Assembly (NCBI GenBank): GCA_035652535.1
Contig: DASRDP010000112.1
Span: 41,969 to 105,968 of the forward strand
DNA from: Chloroflexota bacterium
GTDB taxonomy: Bacteria > Chloroflexota > UBA6077 > SHYK01
Reading direction: 5' to 3'
DNA: 64,000 nt
In this document: piece after piece, positions 34,665-43,501 of the stretch
Numbering within the stretch: the stretch's first letter is position 1
Layout: every line of letters starts with the position of its first letter
The notes under the pieces: model-generated
The model's input: the letters and a program-made list of their open reading frames with translations, nothing else
Told to the model about the DNA's origin: nothing
The model's database searches: none
Program-made: the position numbers and the translations under genes

Positions 34665-35939
34665 ATGCTGACCGAGGTTGACAACGAGCTGCTGATTCGA
34701 ACCGGACCCGGTACGCCGATGGGCGGCGTATTGCGCCGTTACTGGATGCCGGCGCTGTTGGCCTGGGAGATCGAGGAGCCCGACTCGCCGCCGGTCAAGG
34801 TGAAGCTGCTCGGGGAAGACCTGGTAGCTTTTCGAGATTCGGTCGGACGGGTCGGGATTCTCGGCGAGTTTTGCCCCCACCGGTGTGCCTCTCTCTGGCT
34901 GGGGCGGAACGAAGAAGAGGGCCTGCGCTGCGTGTTTCACGGCTGGAAGTTCGACGTGGACGGCAAGTGCGTCGAGATGCCGAATGAGCCCGTCGAGATG
35001 GATTTCAAGCACCGGATCCAAGCGAAGGCCTATCCCAGCGTAGAGATGGGGGGCGTCATCTGGACCTACATGGGGCCGCGCGAAACGATGCCGCCTCCGC
35101 CCATGTTCGAATGGACGCAGGTCCCCGAGACCCACCGGCAGGTCAACAAGACGTGGGAGGAGTGCAACTGGCTGCAGGGGCTGGAGGGAGGGATCGACAG
35201 CATCCACTCCTCATTTCTCCACCGGTCCCTCACCGGCAGCTCCAACAGCGGCGGACTGGCAGGCTTGCGTGCGCGGTCCATCTCCGCGAAGCTCGAGGTC
35301 GACGTCACCGACTACGGTTTCCTCTATGCATCGATTCGTCCCCTCGGCGACGAGGGGAACTACGTTCGAACATATCACTACGTGATGCCCTTCACGCAGA
35401 TACGGGCTGCCCAAGGGGAGACGGGTGAGCCAAGCGGCAAGCGCGTGCATGGGCACATGTGGGTGCCGATGGACGACGAAAACCACATGGTCTACAACTG
35501 GTTTTACAGCTTCGGCGACACGCCGATTCCGGAAGAGCAGCGTCGATCTCGCCAGCCGACATTTCCCGGCGGCGAGCAGACGGCCGATTTTCGAAAGGTG
35601 CGGAATCGCGACAACGCGTGGCTCATTGATCGCGCCAAGCAGCGCACCTATAGCTTTACCGGCATCGAGGGCATCAACACCCAGGACCATGCAGTCCAGG
35701 AGAGCATGGGGCGAATCGTGGACCGCAGCCAGGAGCACCTCGGGTCCACGGATCGGGCGGTCGTGACGGCCCGTCGCCTTCTGGTCGACGCGGTGCGGAC
35801 CGTGGCCGCTGGCGGAAACCCGCCGGGAACAGGGGACAGCTACCACCACATTCGCGCCATCGAGCGGGTCCTCGCGCCCGGCGCAGACTGGCGCGCCGCT
35901 CTCCGGCCGGAGATCTACCCGGAGCTGGCGCTCGCGTAG
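34665..35939 (+). CDS. Rieske [2Fe-2S] ring-hydroxylating oxygenase alpha subunit (phthalate-dioxygenase type)
   Basis: 424 aa. The Rieske cluster ligands are C70-x-H72 (CPHRC) and C89-x-x-H92 (CVFHGW). The catalytic domain keeps the mononuclear iron motif DxxHx4H as D178, H181, H186 in GGIDSIHSSFLHRS. The length and the opening ELLIRTGPGTPMGGVLRRYW match the phthalate 4,5-dioxygenase/vanillate demethylase-like group. Such enzymes hydroxylate or demethylate aromatic compounds using electrons from a reductase; no reductase or ferredoxin gene is adjacent. A paralogue lies two genes downstream. Confidence 0.88.
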   Translation: MLTEVDNELLIRTGPGTPMGGVLRRYWMPALLAWEIEEPDSPPVKVKLLGEDLVAFRDSVGRVGILGEFCPHRCASLWLGRNEEEGLRCVFHGWKFDVDGKCVEMPNEPVEMDFKHRIQAKAYPSVEMGGVIWTYMGPRETMPPPPMFEWTQVPETHRQVNKTWEECNWLQGLEGGIDSIHSSFLHRSLTGSSNSGGLAGLRARSISAKLEVDVTDYGFLYASIRPLGDEGNYVRTYHYVMPFTQIRAAQGETGEPSGKRVHGHMWVPMDDENHMVYNWFYSFGDTPIPEEQRRSRQPTFPGGEQTADFRKVRNRDNAWLIDRAKQRTYSFTGIEGINTQDHAVQESMGRIVDRSQEHLGSTDRAVVTARRLLVDAVRTVAAGGNPPGTGDSYHHIRAIERVLAPGADWRAALRPEIYPELALA

Positions 35940-35960
35940 GCCGCTAACCGAGCGCGTCCG

Positions 35961-35978
35961 CGGCGAGTCGGCTCGCCG
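35961..35978 (+). other. Tight hairpin between Rieske gene and amidohydrolase gene
   Basis: CGGCGAG-tcgg-CTCGCCG is a perfect 7-bp stem with a 4-base loop, 21 bases after the Rieske stop. It has no T-run, so it is more likely an mRNA processing or stability element than a terminator. Confidence 0.4.
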
Positions 35979-36010
35979 AACCGATAATCGAGCAGAAAGG
36001 AACGCAGTGG

Positions 36011-37069
36011 ATGTGTGACTTCTTCATGGATGCTGAGGCGGCCGAGCAGATCATGGTCGGGCGGACGCTCACCCTCGAGCGGGTCCGCCAGCTTAACGCC
36101 AAGGACTACTTCTATCAGATGTTGAAGGACAACCCGGAGATCTTGAAGATTCATCCGGGGATCGAGAATGAGCTCCTCGTCGGCGCCATCGACACCCACA
36201 TCCACGCCTATCCGGATTTCGTGTTTCGCGCGCAGGACATGATCGAGGTCGCCATCGACGCGGCCCGAGCCGGCATGCGGGCCGTCGCGTTTAAAGATCA
36301 CTGGAACGTAAGCGCGAACGCGGCCTACCTGGTCCAGCGCTACATCGATTCCATGGTGGAGCGTGGGCAGGCGAAGGCCGCGCGCGGCGAGCCGCTCGGA
36401 CCCGACGATCTGGCGCGGGGAGTGACCGTGTACGGCGGCACGGGCACGTGCCACGGAATGAACCCCGAAGCCGTCCGCATTGCTCTGCAATATCCGAACT
36501 TCAAGATGATTTGGTTCCCCACTTTCACCTCCTACGGCTTTTGGCGGGGGGCGGGTCACCCGGAGCACGAGGGCGTGCGGCTCGTCGATGAAACGACCGG
36601 GACCGTGCTGCCCGAAGTCGTGCGGATCATGGAGCTGGCGGCCGAGCACCACGTCGGAATCGGCCTCGGCCACACGGACTACCCCGAGTTATTGCCCCTG
36701 GTCCGGGCGGCACGCGACATCGGCGCCCGGGTCGTTCTCGACCACCCACTGCTCGAGCTGAACAAACTCCTGCTCGATGAGATGAAGCAGCTAGCGGACC
36801 TCGGCGCATATGTCGGGACGTACTGCCAGCCGATGATTCCGAGCTTGTACCAGCCCGTTTGCGACCCGATGGAGACGATCCGCACCATGAAGGAGATCGG
36901 GCCGGAGCGCTGCATCATCGGCACAGATTTTGGGCAGGTGATGCACGTGAACTCGCTCGATGGGATGCGCATCTTTCTGCGGGCGCTGCTGGCCTTTGGC
37001 ATGAGTCGGGACGAGATCTTCATGATGGTCCGGGACAACCCGGCAAAGCTCATGTGGTTGGACGACTGA
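36011..37069 (+). CDS. Metal-dependent amidohydrolase-fold protein (DUF6282-like)
   Basis: 352 aa TIM-barrel hydrolase. Metal-ligand motifs: D61-T-H63-I-H65 at the end of the first strand, GLGHTDYPE near 218-226, DHPLLELN near 242, and GTDFGQ near 303 as the last acid. The layout fits the DUF6282/amidohydrolase-2 group, whose members hydrolyse or decarboxylate ring compounds; the substrate is not known. The ATG has AAGGA about 9 bases upstream; a second Met at residue 6 is possible. It sits between two Rieske oxygenase genes with 14-70 base gaps, so joint action on one compound is likely. Confidence 0.75.
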   Translation: MCDFFMDAEAAEQIMVGRTLTLERVRQLNAKDYFYQMLKDNPEILKIHPGIENELLVGAIDTHIHAYPDFVFRAQDMIEVAIDAARAGMRAVAFKDHWNVSANAAYLVQRYIDSMVERGQAKAARGEPLGPDDLARGVTVYGGTGTCHGMNPEAVRIALQYPNFKMIWFPTFTSYGFWRGAGHPEHEGVRLVDETTGTVLPEVVRIMELAAEHHVGIGLGHTDYPELLPLVRAARDIGARVVLDHPLLELNKLLLDEMKQLADLGAYVGTYCQPMIPSLYQPVCDPMETIRTMKEIGPERCIIGTDFGQVMHVNSLDGMRIFLRALLAFGMSRDEIFMMVRDNPAKLMWLDD

Positions 37070-37083
37070 TTCGAGGACGAACG

Positions 37084-38280
37084 ATGCTGACTAAAGAGGA
37101 AAACGACCTGCTCACCCGGACGGGGCCGGGAACTCCATGTGGCGACTTCATGCGCCGGTACTGGCAGCCGGTCGCGCTGGCGGAGGAGCTGGAGCCCGAC
37201 GGTCCGCCCGTCGCCGCGCGGCTGCTCGGCGAAGACCTGGTCGTCTATCGCGATCTCCAGGGGCGGCTGGGCGTCTTGGGCCGCTGGTGCTCGCATCGGG
37301 GCACGGACCTCCGCTACGGTAGCGTCGAGGAGGCTGGCCTTCGCTGCGGATATCACGGCTGGCTCTACAATCACGCGGGTCGGTGCCTCGAGCAGCCGCT
37401 CGAGCCGCCGGATAGCACGCTCAAGGACGAGATTCAGCACAAGGCGTATCCATGCCAGGAGCACGCTGGAATCATCTTCGCGTATCTCGGTCCTGGAGAG
37501 CCGCCGCTGATGCCGAGCTACGAGTTCTTCCAGGTCCCGGAAAGCCAGCGCCGGTGCACCAAGTACGTCCAGGAATGCAATTACCTCCAGGGGGCGGAGG
37601 GCAGCGTAGATCCGGTCCAGCTCATCGCGCTGCGGAGGATCCTATCGAGGACGCAGTCGACAGAACTCGCCGACGAGCACCTGGAGGACGAGGTCGCGGT
37701 CGAGCCGGAGGAGACCGAATTCGGGATCCGCCTCGTCTCATCGTGGCAGGAATCGCCAGCGGCCATATCTCACGAAGTGCGGAGCTTTATGCTCCCGAGT
37801 CTGTGCTGCGTCCCCGGAGTGGGAATCGACGGCTTCTCGGTGCACTGGCACGTGCCCATGGACGACACGCACCACTGGCGATTTGTCATCGCCTTTCGTC
37901 GGGACGGGGACCTCAGCGACGAAGACGCTCGACGGAACGGTGTTGAGCGGACGAACGACTATCGCGTCGATCACAGCGCAATCGCTCAGTACCTCCACGA
38001 GCAAAACGAGTCGATGCCTGAGCCGAACATCATTGCCTGGACGACGATGCTGGCTGAAAGCCAGGGAGCGATCTACGATCGAACGCAGGAGAACCTGGCC
38101 GGCTCAGATCGGGGCATCGTGGCGATGCGTAGCGTCGTGTATGGGGCGATCCAGGACGTTCGCGAGGGCGCGGATCCGCCGCACGTCGTTCGTGACCCAG
38201 CCGCCAACCGCTTCCCCGGTATCGACGCGCGGGAGCACGCCATTCCTGCCGGTGACGACGGGCAGCCTGTCGGCGCCTGA
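37084..38280 (+). CDS. Rieske oxygenase paralogue lacking mononuclear-iron histidines
   Basis: 398 aa, clearly paralogous to the Rieske protein two genes upstream (openings ENDLLTRTGPGTPCGDFMRRYW against DNELLIRTGPGTPMGGVLRRYW). The [2Fe-2S] ligands C69, H71, C88 and H91 are intact. In the catalytic domain the DxxHx4H motif reads D176-P-V-Q179-L-I-A-L-R184: both histidines are replaced, by Gln and Arg. The codons there are clean (CAG, CGG) and the frame is open, so this is not an obvious sequencing slip. It may use another metal arrangement, act as an electron-transfer or structural partner of the first protein, or be inactive. The ATG is 14 bases after the amidohydrolase stop. Confidence 0.85.
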   Translation: MLTKEENDLLTRTGPGTPCGDFMRRYWQPVALAEELEPDGPPVAARLLGEDLVVYRDLQGRLGVLGRWCSHRGTDLRYGSVEEAGLRCGYHGWLYNHAGRCLEQPLEPPDSTLKDEIQHKAYPCQEHAGIIFAYLGPGEPPLMPSYEFFQVPESQRRCTKYVQECNYLQGAEGSVDPVQLIALRRILSRTQSTELADEHLEDEVAVEPEETEFGIRLVSSWQESPAAISHEVRSFMLPSLCCVPGVGIDGFSVHWHVPMDDTHHWRFVIAFRRDGDLSDEDARRNGVERTNDYRVDHSAIAQYLHEQNESMPEPNIIAWTTMLAESQGAIYDRTQENLAGSDRGIVAMRSVVYGAIQDVREGADPPHVVRDPAANRFPGIDAREHAIPAGDDGQPVGA

Positions 38281-38297
38281 GACCTCGCGGGCGGTGG

Positions 38298-38768
38298 CTA
38301 AACGGCGAGCGTACGATCTCGCAGCGCAACAACCCGGCGGTGCTCCACCATCAAACAGCGATCCTGCACCACCTTGATTCCTGCCCGCGCAAGTGTTTCG
38401 GCGACCTCATCGTTCCGGATGCCGGTCTGGAACCATACGACTCTGGGCGCCTTGGCAAGGATGTCGGGCACGTGCTGGCCGATGTCCTGAGGTCGACGAA
38501 ACACGTCGACGATGTCGACTGCGCCTGGGATGTCGACGAGGCGTCGATACACGGCTCGGCCGAGAATCGTGGTGACCTCGGGATAGTAGACCGGGACAGG
38601 CATGATCTCGAATCCCGCGGACGCAAGGTAGCTCGGGATGCGAAAGGCGGGCTGGTCCGCCTGCTCGTCAGTCTTGATGCCCAGAACGGCGATTCGGCGC
38701 GCCGAGCGGACGATTTCCAGGATCGCGTCGTCGTCCACGATCAGGTTCGCGCGGAAGTCCGCTACCAC
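38298..38768 (-). CDS. CoA-binding domain protein (YccU/CoA_binding_2 type)
   Basis: 156 aa single Rossmann-fold domain: ILEIVRSARRIAVLGIKTD near 16-34, FRIPSYLASAGFEIMPVPVYYPEV near 42-65 by position, and VVWFQTGIRNDEVAETLARAGI near 108-129, with the C-terminal CLMVEHR. The family resembles the CoA-binding domain of succinyl-CoA synthetase but has no known reaction of its own. It lies between the Rieske genes (converging, 17 bases apart) and a luciferase-like gene on the same strand. Confidence 0.85.
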   Translation of the reverse strand: MVADFRANLIVDDDAILEIVRSARRIAVLGIKTDEQADQPAFRIPSYLASAGFEIMPVPVYYPEVTTILGRAVYRRLVDIPGAVDIVDVFRRPQDIGQHVPDILAKAPRVVWFQTGIRNDEVAETLARAGIKVVQDRCLMVEHRRVVALRDRTLAV

Positions 38769-38777
38769 GGTCGTCTC

Positions 38778-39773
38778 CTAGATGGCCCAGCTTTCGAGGA
38801 AGCGCCGCGTCTCTCCGACGGCGTCGTCGGACGCCGCGACGTACGGAATGATGAGGCGTGTCACACCTGTTTCGAGGTAGGGCTGGAGGCGCTCGCGAGC
38901 CTCGTCCACCGTCGTCGCGGCGATCGTCGGCAGCTCCTCGATAAGAGAGTCGGGAACCGCGGCCTGCGCTGCGCGAAAGCCGCTTTCCCGGTAGGCCTCG
39001 CGGATGTGCGCCGATTCCTGCGCGAATCCCATCTGGCCAATGAGGTCGCGGTAGAAGTCGGCGATGTTGTAGAAGGCGAGGGCTGCCTTCAGCTTGGCGA
39101 TGGCCGAGGCCCGATCTGGATGCAAGCAGACTCGCACCTTGGCGATGTACTCGAGCGTCGATGGGTCCCGTCCGGCCGCGGCCGCGCTCTCGCGCACGCG
39201 GCCGAATATCTCCCGCAACATCGATGGGTTCGCCATGTTGACCATGATCCCATCGGCGTACCGGCCGGCGAGTCGCGTCATCTGCTCGCCGAGGCCGGCG
39301 AAGTAGATGGGGACCTCGGGGTAGCTCGACCGCCAGGATAGCTTGAAGGGCGTGGTCGTGTAGACGTCGCCGTCGTATTCGACGCGATCCCCCCGCGCGA
39401 CCTGGCGAACGATGTCGGAGTACTCGCGGATCCGGCGCAAGGGCCGGTCGAAGGTGGCGTCGTGCCACGCCGCGATGGTCTTGTTGGACACGCCGAGGCC
39501 GATGAGCACTCGTCCGCCGGAGAGGTCGTTCAACGTCGCAGCCTGAATACCCAGGGTGACCGGCGTTCGACCGAACACGTGGTAGACGGCCGTGCCGAGC
39601 TTGATGGTGCGGGTGCCCACGGCCATCGCGGAGAGGGACACCATCGGATCGGCGCTGTTGGATTCGCCCTTCCAGATGGCGTCGAAGCCACAATCTTCAG
39701 CGACTTTCGCCAGATCGACCATGCTGGTACCGGGGTACACGACGCCCGAATCGAGGTCGAGATCGTAACGCAT
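38778..39773 (-). CDS. LLM-class flavin/F420-dependent oxidoreductase (copy 1)
   Basis: 331 aa luciferase-like TIM barrel: DLAKVAEDCGFDAIWKGES, TIKLGTAVYHVFGRTPVTLGIQAATLNDLSGGR near 68-100 by position, and ILIGLGVSNK-like VLIGLGVSNK. These features match the F420-dependent (mer/adf-like) branch. Reduced F420 could come from the npdG product encoded upstream in the window. The start at MRYDLDL has GAGGAA about 9 bases upstream; a Met 11 codons earlier lacks a ribosome site. A close paralogue lies about 0.9 kb to the right on the same strand, with an alpha/beta hydrolase gene on the opposite strand between them. Confidence 0.85.
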   Translation of the reverse strand: MRYDLDLDSGVVYPGTSMVDLAKVAEDCGFDAIWKGESNSADPMVSLSAMAVGTRTIKLGTAVYHVFGRTPVTLGIQAATLNDLSGGRVLIGLGVSNKTIAAWHDATFDRPLRRIREYSDIVRQVARGDRVEYDGDVYTTTPFKLSWRSSYPEVPIYFAGLGEQMTRLAGRYADGIMVNMANPSMLREIFGRVRESAAAAGRDPSTLEYIAKVRVCLHPDRASAIAKLKAALAFYNIADFYRDLIGQMGFAQESAHIREAYRESGFRAAQAAVPDSLIEELPTIAATTVDEARERLQPYLETGVTRLIIPYVAASDDAVGETRRFLESWAI

Positions 39774-39849
39774 GGGTGGAGTTCCTCGGTGAAGGGCGGT
39801 AGACACCGGTGTTTGAACCCGTGTCTCGGCGGAATGGTGGCATCATACC

Positions 39850-40614
39850 ATGGAGGCGCCTCGCCCTATCTTCCGAGCTGGTGGAACGCTGATGGATATG
39901 GTCTTCCTCCACGGAGCGGCGGATAGCGGGGCCGTCTGGGAGCGCCAGGTCCAGCACTTCAGCGCGCGGCACCGAGTCCTCGCGTTGGACCTGCCTGGAC
40001 ATGGGGACCGGCTCGCCGAGACGCCGATCACCAGTGTCGAAGCGTACGTTGGCGAGGTCCTCGCTGCCGTTCGAGCGCACGGCTTCGATCGCCCCGCGCT
40101 CATCGGGCACTCGATGGGTGGGGCCGCCGTCCTCCTCGCGGCCCTCGATCACCCGGAGGCGGCGAGCGCGCTGGTGCTGGTCGGGACTGGCGCTCGGCTC
40201 CGCATCCGACCGGATCTCATCGAGGCGGCCCGCCAGGTGGCGGAAAGCTCGCCGCCAAGCGCCATCGTCGATCGGCTCGTCACCCTCGACGAAGCGGTGT
40301 CGCCGACGGCACCGCGCGAAGTCCGCGACTGGCTTCGGGCCCGATTCGGTCGCGCCACGGGTCGTGCCGTCTACGGAGATTTTCTCGCGACGAGCGGGTT
40401 CGACGTGATGGGGCGGCTGGGGGAGATTCAGCTGCCCACGCTGATCGTCGCAGGCGAGGAGGACCGCTGGACCCCACCGAAATTTCAGGAGTACCTGGAA
40501 CGTTCGATTGCGGGGTCGGCCCGGATCATGTTTGCCGATACGGGCCATTACCCTTTTGTCGAGCGGTCCGAGCGGTTCAATGCCGAGCTGGACCGATTTC
40601 TGGAGCGCCTCTAG
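39850..40614 (+). CDS. Alpha/beta hydrolase
   Basis: 254 aa. The oxyanion-hole motif HGAADSG is near 21-27, the nucleophile elbow GHSMGG near 79-84, an acid in EEDRWTPP and the catalytic histidine in DTGHYPFVE near 233-241. This is the broad esterase/meta-cleavage hydrolase group (MhpC-like), which often opens C-C or ester bonds of ring-fission products. The ATG at 39892 is an alternative start. The stop codon shares the CTAG palindrome with the stop of the convergent luciferase-like gene. Confidence 0.82.
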   Translation: MEAPRPIFRAGGTLMDMVFLHGAADSGAVWERQVQHFSARHRVLALDLPGHGDRLAETPITSVEAYVGEVLAAVRAHGFDRPALIGHSMGGAAVLLAALDHPEAASALVLVGTGARLRIRPDLIEAARQVAESSPPSAIVDRLVTLDEAVSPTAPREVRDWLRARFGRATGRAVYGDFLATSGFDVMGRLGEIQLPTLIVAGEEDRWTPPKFQEYLERSIAGSARIMFADTGHYPFVERSERFNAELDRFLERL

Positions 40615-41633
40615 CGCCAGCTCTCGAGGAATCGCCGCGATTCCCCCACGGCGTCCTCGGTCGTTGGGACGTAGGGGATGACAAGCCGCGTGGCACCGGC
40701 TTCCAGGTAGGGCTGGAGCCGATCGCGCACCTCTTCGATGGTCGTGGCGGCAACCATGGGCACGGGAGGCCGCGTCGCGTCACCGTCGAGCATCGCGTCG
40801 GGAATGGCGGCCTGGCCGGCGCGGAATCCACCGCGCTCATACGCCTCGCGAACCGCGCGCGCTTCGGCGCCAAATCCCATCGATGCGAACAGCGCGTTGT
40901 ACCCTTCGCCCTCGGCGCCGGCCAGCATGTAGAAGGTGAGCACCTGCTTGAGCTTCGCCTTCGCCTTGTCGCGGTCGGGGTTCATGCACACGCGCACTTT
41001 GATCACGTACTCGAGCTGCTCGGGGTCCCGATTCGCGTCCCGAGCCCCCTGGCTCACCCGTTTCACGATCTCCCGGATCATCGGCGGGTTCGCCATATTC
41101 ACCACGACGCCATCGGCGTGGCGTCCTGCCAGCCGCGTCATCTGTTCGCCGAGACCGGCGAACAGGATCGGAACCTTCGGGTGGCTCGGTCGCCACGACA
41201 GCTTGAACGACGAAGCACGGTAGATCTCGCCCGCGTACTCGACGCGCTCGCCGGTCGCTACCTGGCGAACGATGTCGGCGTATTCCCGGATTCGGCGGAT
41301 CGGCTTATCGAACGTTCCACTGTGCCAGGACGCGATCGGCTGGTTCGCGACCCCAAGTCCGAGGAGCAGACGCCCGTCCGACAGGTCGTTCAGCGTGGCT
41401 GCCTGAATCCCGAGGGTCACAGGCGACCGGCCGAAGATGTGATAGATGGCGGTTCCCAGCTTAATAGAACGAGTCTTGGCCGCCATGGCCGACAGCAAGA
41501 CGAGGGGATCGGTGCTGTTGGATTCCCCCTTCCAGACAGCGCCGAAGCCGCGGTCCTCGGCCATTTGCGCAAGCTCCACCGCCCCCACGGCAGGATAAAA
41601 CGCGCCTGAGTCGAACTCCACGTCGAAATTCAT
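40611..41633 (-). CDS. LLM-class flavin/F420-dependent oxidoreductase (copy 2)
   Basis: 340 aa paralogue of the other luciferase-like enzyme: shared blocks include FGAVWKGESNSTDP, IKLGTAIYHIFGRSPVTLGI and LFAGLGEQMTRLAGRHADG by position near 180-200. It has a short insert near 240 (AGAEGEGYNALF). Probably F420- or FMN-dependent oxidation or monooxygenation; substrate unknown. The start has GAGG 6 bases upstream; the frame continues upstream into the neighbouring hydrolase gene as a shadow. Only 2 bases separate it from that upstream gene, so they are probably one transcript. Confidence 0.85.
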   Translation of the reverse strand: MNFDVEFDSGAFYPAVGAVELAQMAEDRGFGAVWKGESNSTDPLVLLSAMAAKTRSIKLGTAIYHIFGRSPVTLGIQAATLNDLSDGRLLLGLGVANQPIASWHSGTFDKPIRRIREYADIVRQVATGERVEYAGEIYRASSFKLSWRPSHPKVPILFAGLGEQMTRLAGRHADGVVVNMANPPMIREIVKRVSQGARDANRDPEQLEYVIKVRVCMNPDRDKAKAKLKQVLTFYMLAGAEGEGYNALFASMGFGAEARAVREAYERGGFRAGQAAIPDAMLDGDATRPPVPMVAATTIEEVRDRLQPYLEAGATRLVIPYVPTTEDAVGESRRFLESWR

Positions 41634-41635
41634 CG

Positions 41636-42760
41636 TTAACCTCGAAGCCTGGCGCTCAGCCAATTCACGATGATGGGCGTCGTCTGCGGCGTGTGCCCCA
41701 TATGTCCGACGTCGAAGAAACGCGCGCTCTTGGGGTCGCCGTGCTGGAGCAGCAGATAGTGGTCGGCGATGGGAAAGACGGAATCGTGAATGCCGTTGAC
41801 GCACAGAAGCGGCGCGCATGGACGATCAAGAACCGCCTGGGTGAGGAGGGAGAACCTCGGCGCATTTTCGACCCAGTCGTCGAACGTGGAGAGCCCGAAG
41901 GCACACGCCAGCGTCTCCGCCAGCTCGAACGGGTACTCTCCGTGCTGCGACTTCTCGACCCAGTCGGGCAAGAAGGCGAAGTGCGCGCAGCCGCCCTGGT
42001 TCACGACTGCGCACAGCCGTTCTTTGTGGGTGTGGGCGAGCTTCGCCGCCCAGTACCCGCCCGTGCTGCCACCGATCACCCCAACACGGCCGTCGTCCAG
42101 ATCTCGACGCGTCGCGATCCAGTCGAAGACCGCGTCGAACATTCGCTCCGCGTCCTCGGATCCGGCGACCGGCGCATCGGCGACGCCGGGCATATCGACT
42201 GCCAGCACTGCAAGGCCGGCGGCGAGAAAGGGGTCGGCCCGACGCTCCTCTTTGAACGAGTCGATCCCGCCGAAGTTGATGAGCACGGGGAGTCGGGCGT
42301 CAGCTCGCGGCCGACGAAGCAATCCCACAACGTGGCTCCCCTCCTCAGCACGTCCGTGGAATGGCATCTCGACGCGCTCAATGGGAGGGTCCAGGAGCCG
42401 ACCGGCCGCGAGGTAGTGCTCCTGTGATCGGCGATACGCCTCGCGCTTAGCGGGCGAGTTGGGCGCCGGATACCGGGCGACGCGGTAGTATCCGTATGCG
42501 CGAAGGTGCGCCGCTCGGGCGCGATCGACGTCCCCGGCTGCTTCAGCCTTCGCCGCTTCCTCGACGTGCGGGGCCGCCGCACGACTGAAGGCGGCCGCCC
42601 ATTCCTCCCGGTCGAGCGAGGTCAAGCCGTCGAAGATGCGCGCGACTTCGCCCGGTTCTGTGTAGTCGAACGGATTTCGTTGCTCCCGCGCGCGCTCGAG
42701 CATGATCGTGCGGACCTCTGACAGCGGTCGGACGTAGCGCTGAATCGCGGCTTTGGTCAT
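41636..42760 (-). CDS. Alpha/beta hydrolase with helical N-terminal domain (FrsA/DHPON-hydrolase-like)
   Basis: 374 aa. An all-helical N-terminal part of about 130 residues is followed by an alpha/beta hydrolase core with nucleophile GGSTGG near 228-233, an acid in NGIHDSVFP and a histidine in VGHMGHTP. The architecture resembles esterase FrsA and 2,6-dihydroxypseudooxynicotine hydrolase, which cleaves a C-C bond in nicotine breakdown. The substrate here is unknown. The ATG has GGAGG 6 bases upstream; a longer frame to 43009 enters the divergent promoter region. It is followed at once by the second luciferase-like gene. Confidence 0.8.
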   Translation of the reverse strand: MTKAAIQRYVRPLSEVRTIMLERAREQRNPFDYTEPGEVARIFDGLTSLDREEWAAAFSRAAAPHVEEAAKAEAAGDVDRARAAHLRAYGYYRVARYPAPNSPAKREAYRRSQEHYLAAGRLLDPPIERVEMPFHGRAEEGSHVVGLLRRPRADARLPVLINFGGIDSFKEERRADPFLAAGLAVLAVDMPGVADAPVAGSEDAERMFDAVFDWIATRRDLDDGRVGVIGGSTGGYWAAKLAHTHKERLCAVVNQGGCAHFAFLPDWVEKSQHGEYPFELAETLACAFGLSTFDDWVENAPRFSLLTQAVLDRPCAPLLCVNGIHDSVFPIADHYLLLQHGDPKSARFFDVGHMGHTPQTTPIIVNWLSARLRG

Positions 42761-42998
42761 GGAGACCTCCAAAACAGGAGCGGGCATCGGCATCATGACG
42801 GGGTGCGGGCCGCGTGCTATGCGATTCTGGAGGAACGGCGGGCTTCGCGCGAATCCTAGCCCATGCGTGCGAGAGGCCGCAATGCCGGGTCTGGGCGAGA
42901 TCCGATTGATCGCTGGCCAACCTGGCGTGGCCTGAGATCGGCACGCATCCGCGGACTCCTGAGATAATGGGGCGCGAGATGCGAAGCGAGGTCGAGCC

Positions 42999-43499
42999 GT
43001 GACCCTCAAACCTGGCTGGCAGGGGCGCTATTTCGAGGATTTCGCCGTCGGCGACGTGTACCGATCCCGCATCGGACGTACGGTGACCCAGGCGGACAAC
43101 ATTTGGTTCACGCTGCTGACCAATAACACCAATCAAATTCACTTCAACCAGCATTACGCGGAGCGCACAGAGTTCGGGCGGCCATTGGTGAATAGTGCCC
43201 TGACGCTAGCCATCGTCGCGGGGCTCGGCGTGGCCGACACGAGCGAGAACGGATTTGCGCTCGGCTGGGACAAGATCGATCTGCCAAACCCGTTGTTCGA
43301 AGGGGAGACCGTTTATTCAGAGAGCGAAGTCGTCGAGGCGCGCGAGTCGAAGTCACGGCCTCAGTGGGGCATCGTGAAGTTTCGGACGCGTGGGATCAAG
43401 CAAGATGGGACCGTCGTGATCGAATATACACGCAGCGTGATGGTATGGAAGCGCGCCCACGCGCCGAGCGCCAGCGCGTTTCCCGAGCCCAGGAGCTAG
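42999..43499 (+). CDS. MaoC-family acyl-CoA hydratase
   Basis: 166 aa hot-dog fold protein. The hydratase motif usually reads DxNxxH; here it is N-T-N-Q-I-H near 43-48, with Asn in place of the first Asp, as also seen in some mesaconyl-CoA hydratase-like proteins. The opening PGWQGRYFEDFAVGDVYRS and GRPLVNSALTLAIV are typical of this subgroup. The GTG start follows GCGAGG. The 238-base gap before it holds the divergent promoters of this unit and the hydrolase; GATAAT at 42963-42968 is a possible -10. It begins a rightward set with an acyl-CoA dehydrogenase, a CitE-like lyase and midA. Confidence 0.82.
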   Translation: MTLKPGWQGRYFEDFAVGDVYRSRIGRTVTQADNIWFTLLTNNTNQIHFNQHYAERTEFGRPLVNSALTLAIVAGLGVADTSENGFALGWDKIDLPNPLFEGETVYSESEVVEARESKSRPQWGIVKFRTRGIKQDGTVVIEYTRSVMVWKRAHAPSASAFPEPRS

Positions 43500-43501
43500 C
43501 C

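Noticed and set aside
35961..35978. An intrinsic terminator after the first Rieske gene
   Set aside because: The stem is perfect but no T-run follows on either strand.
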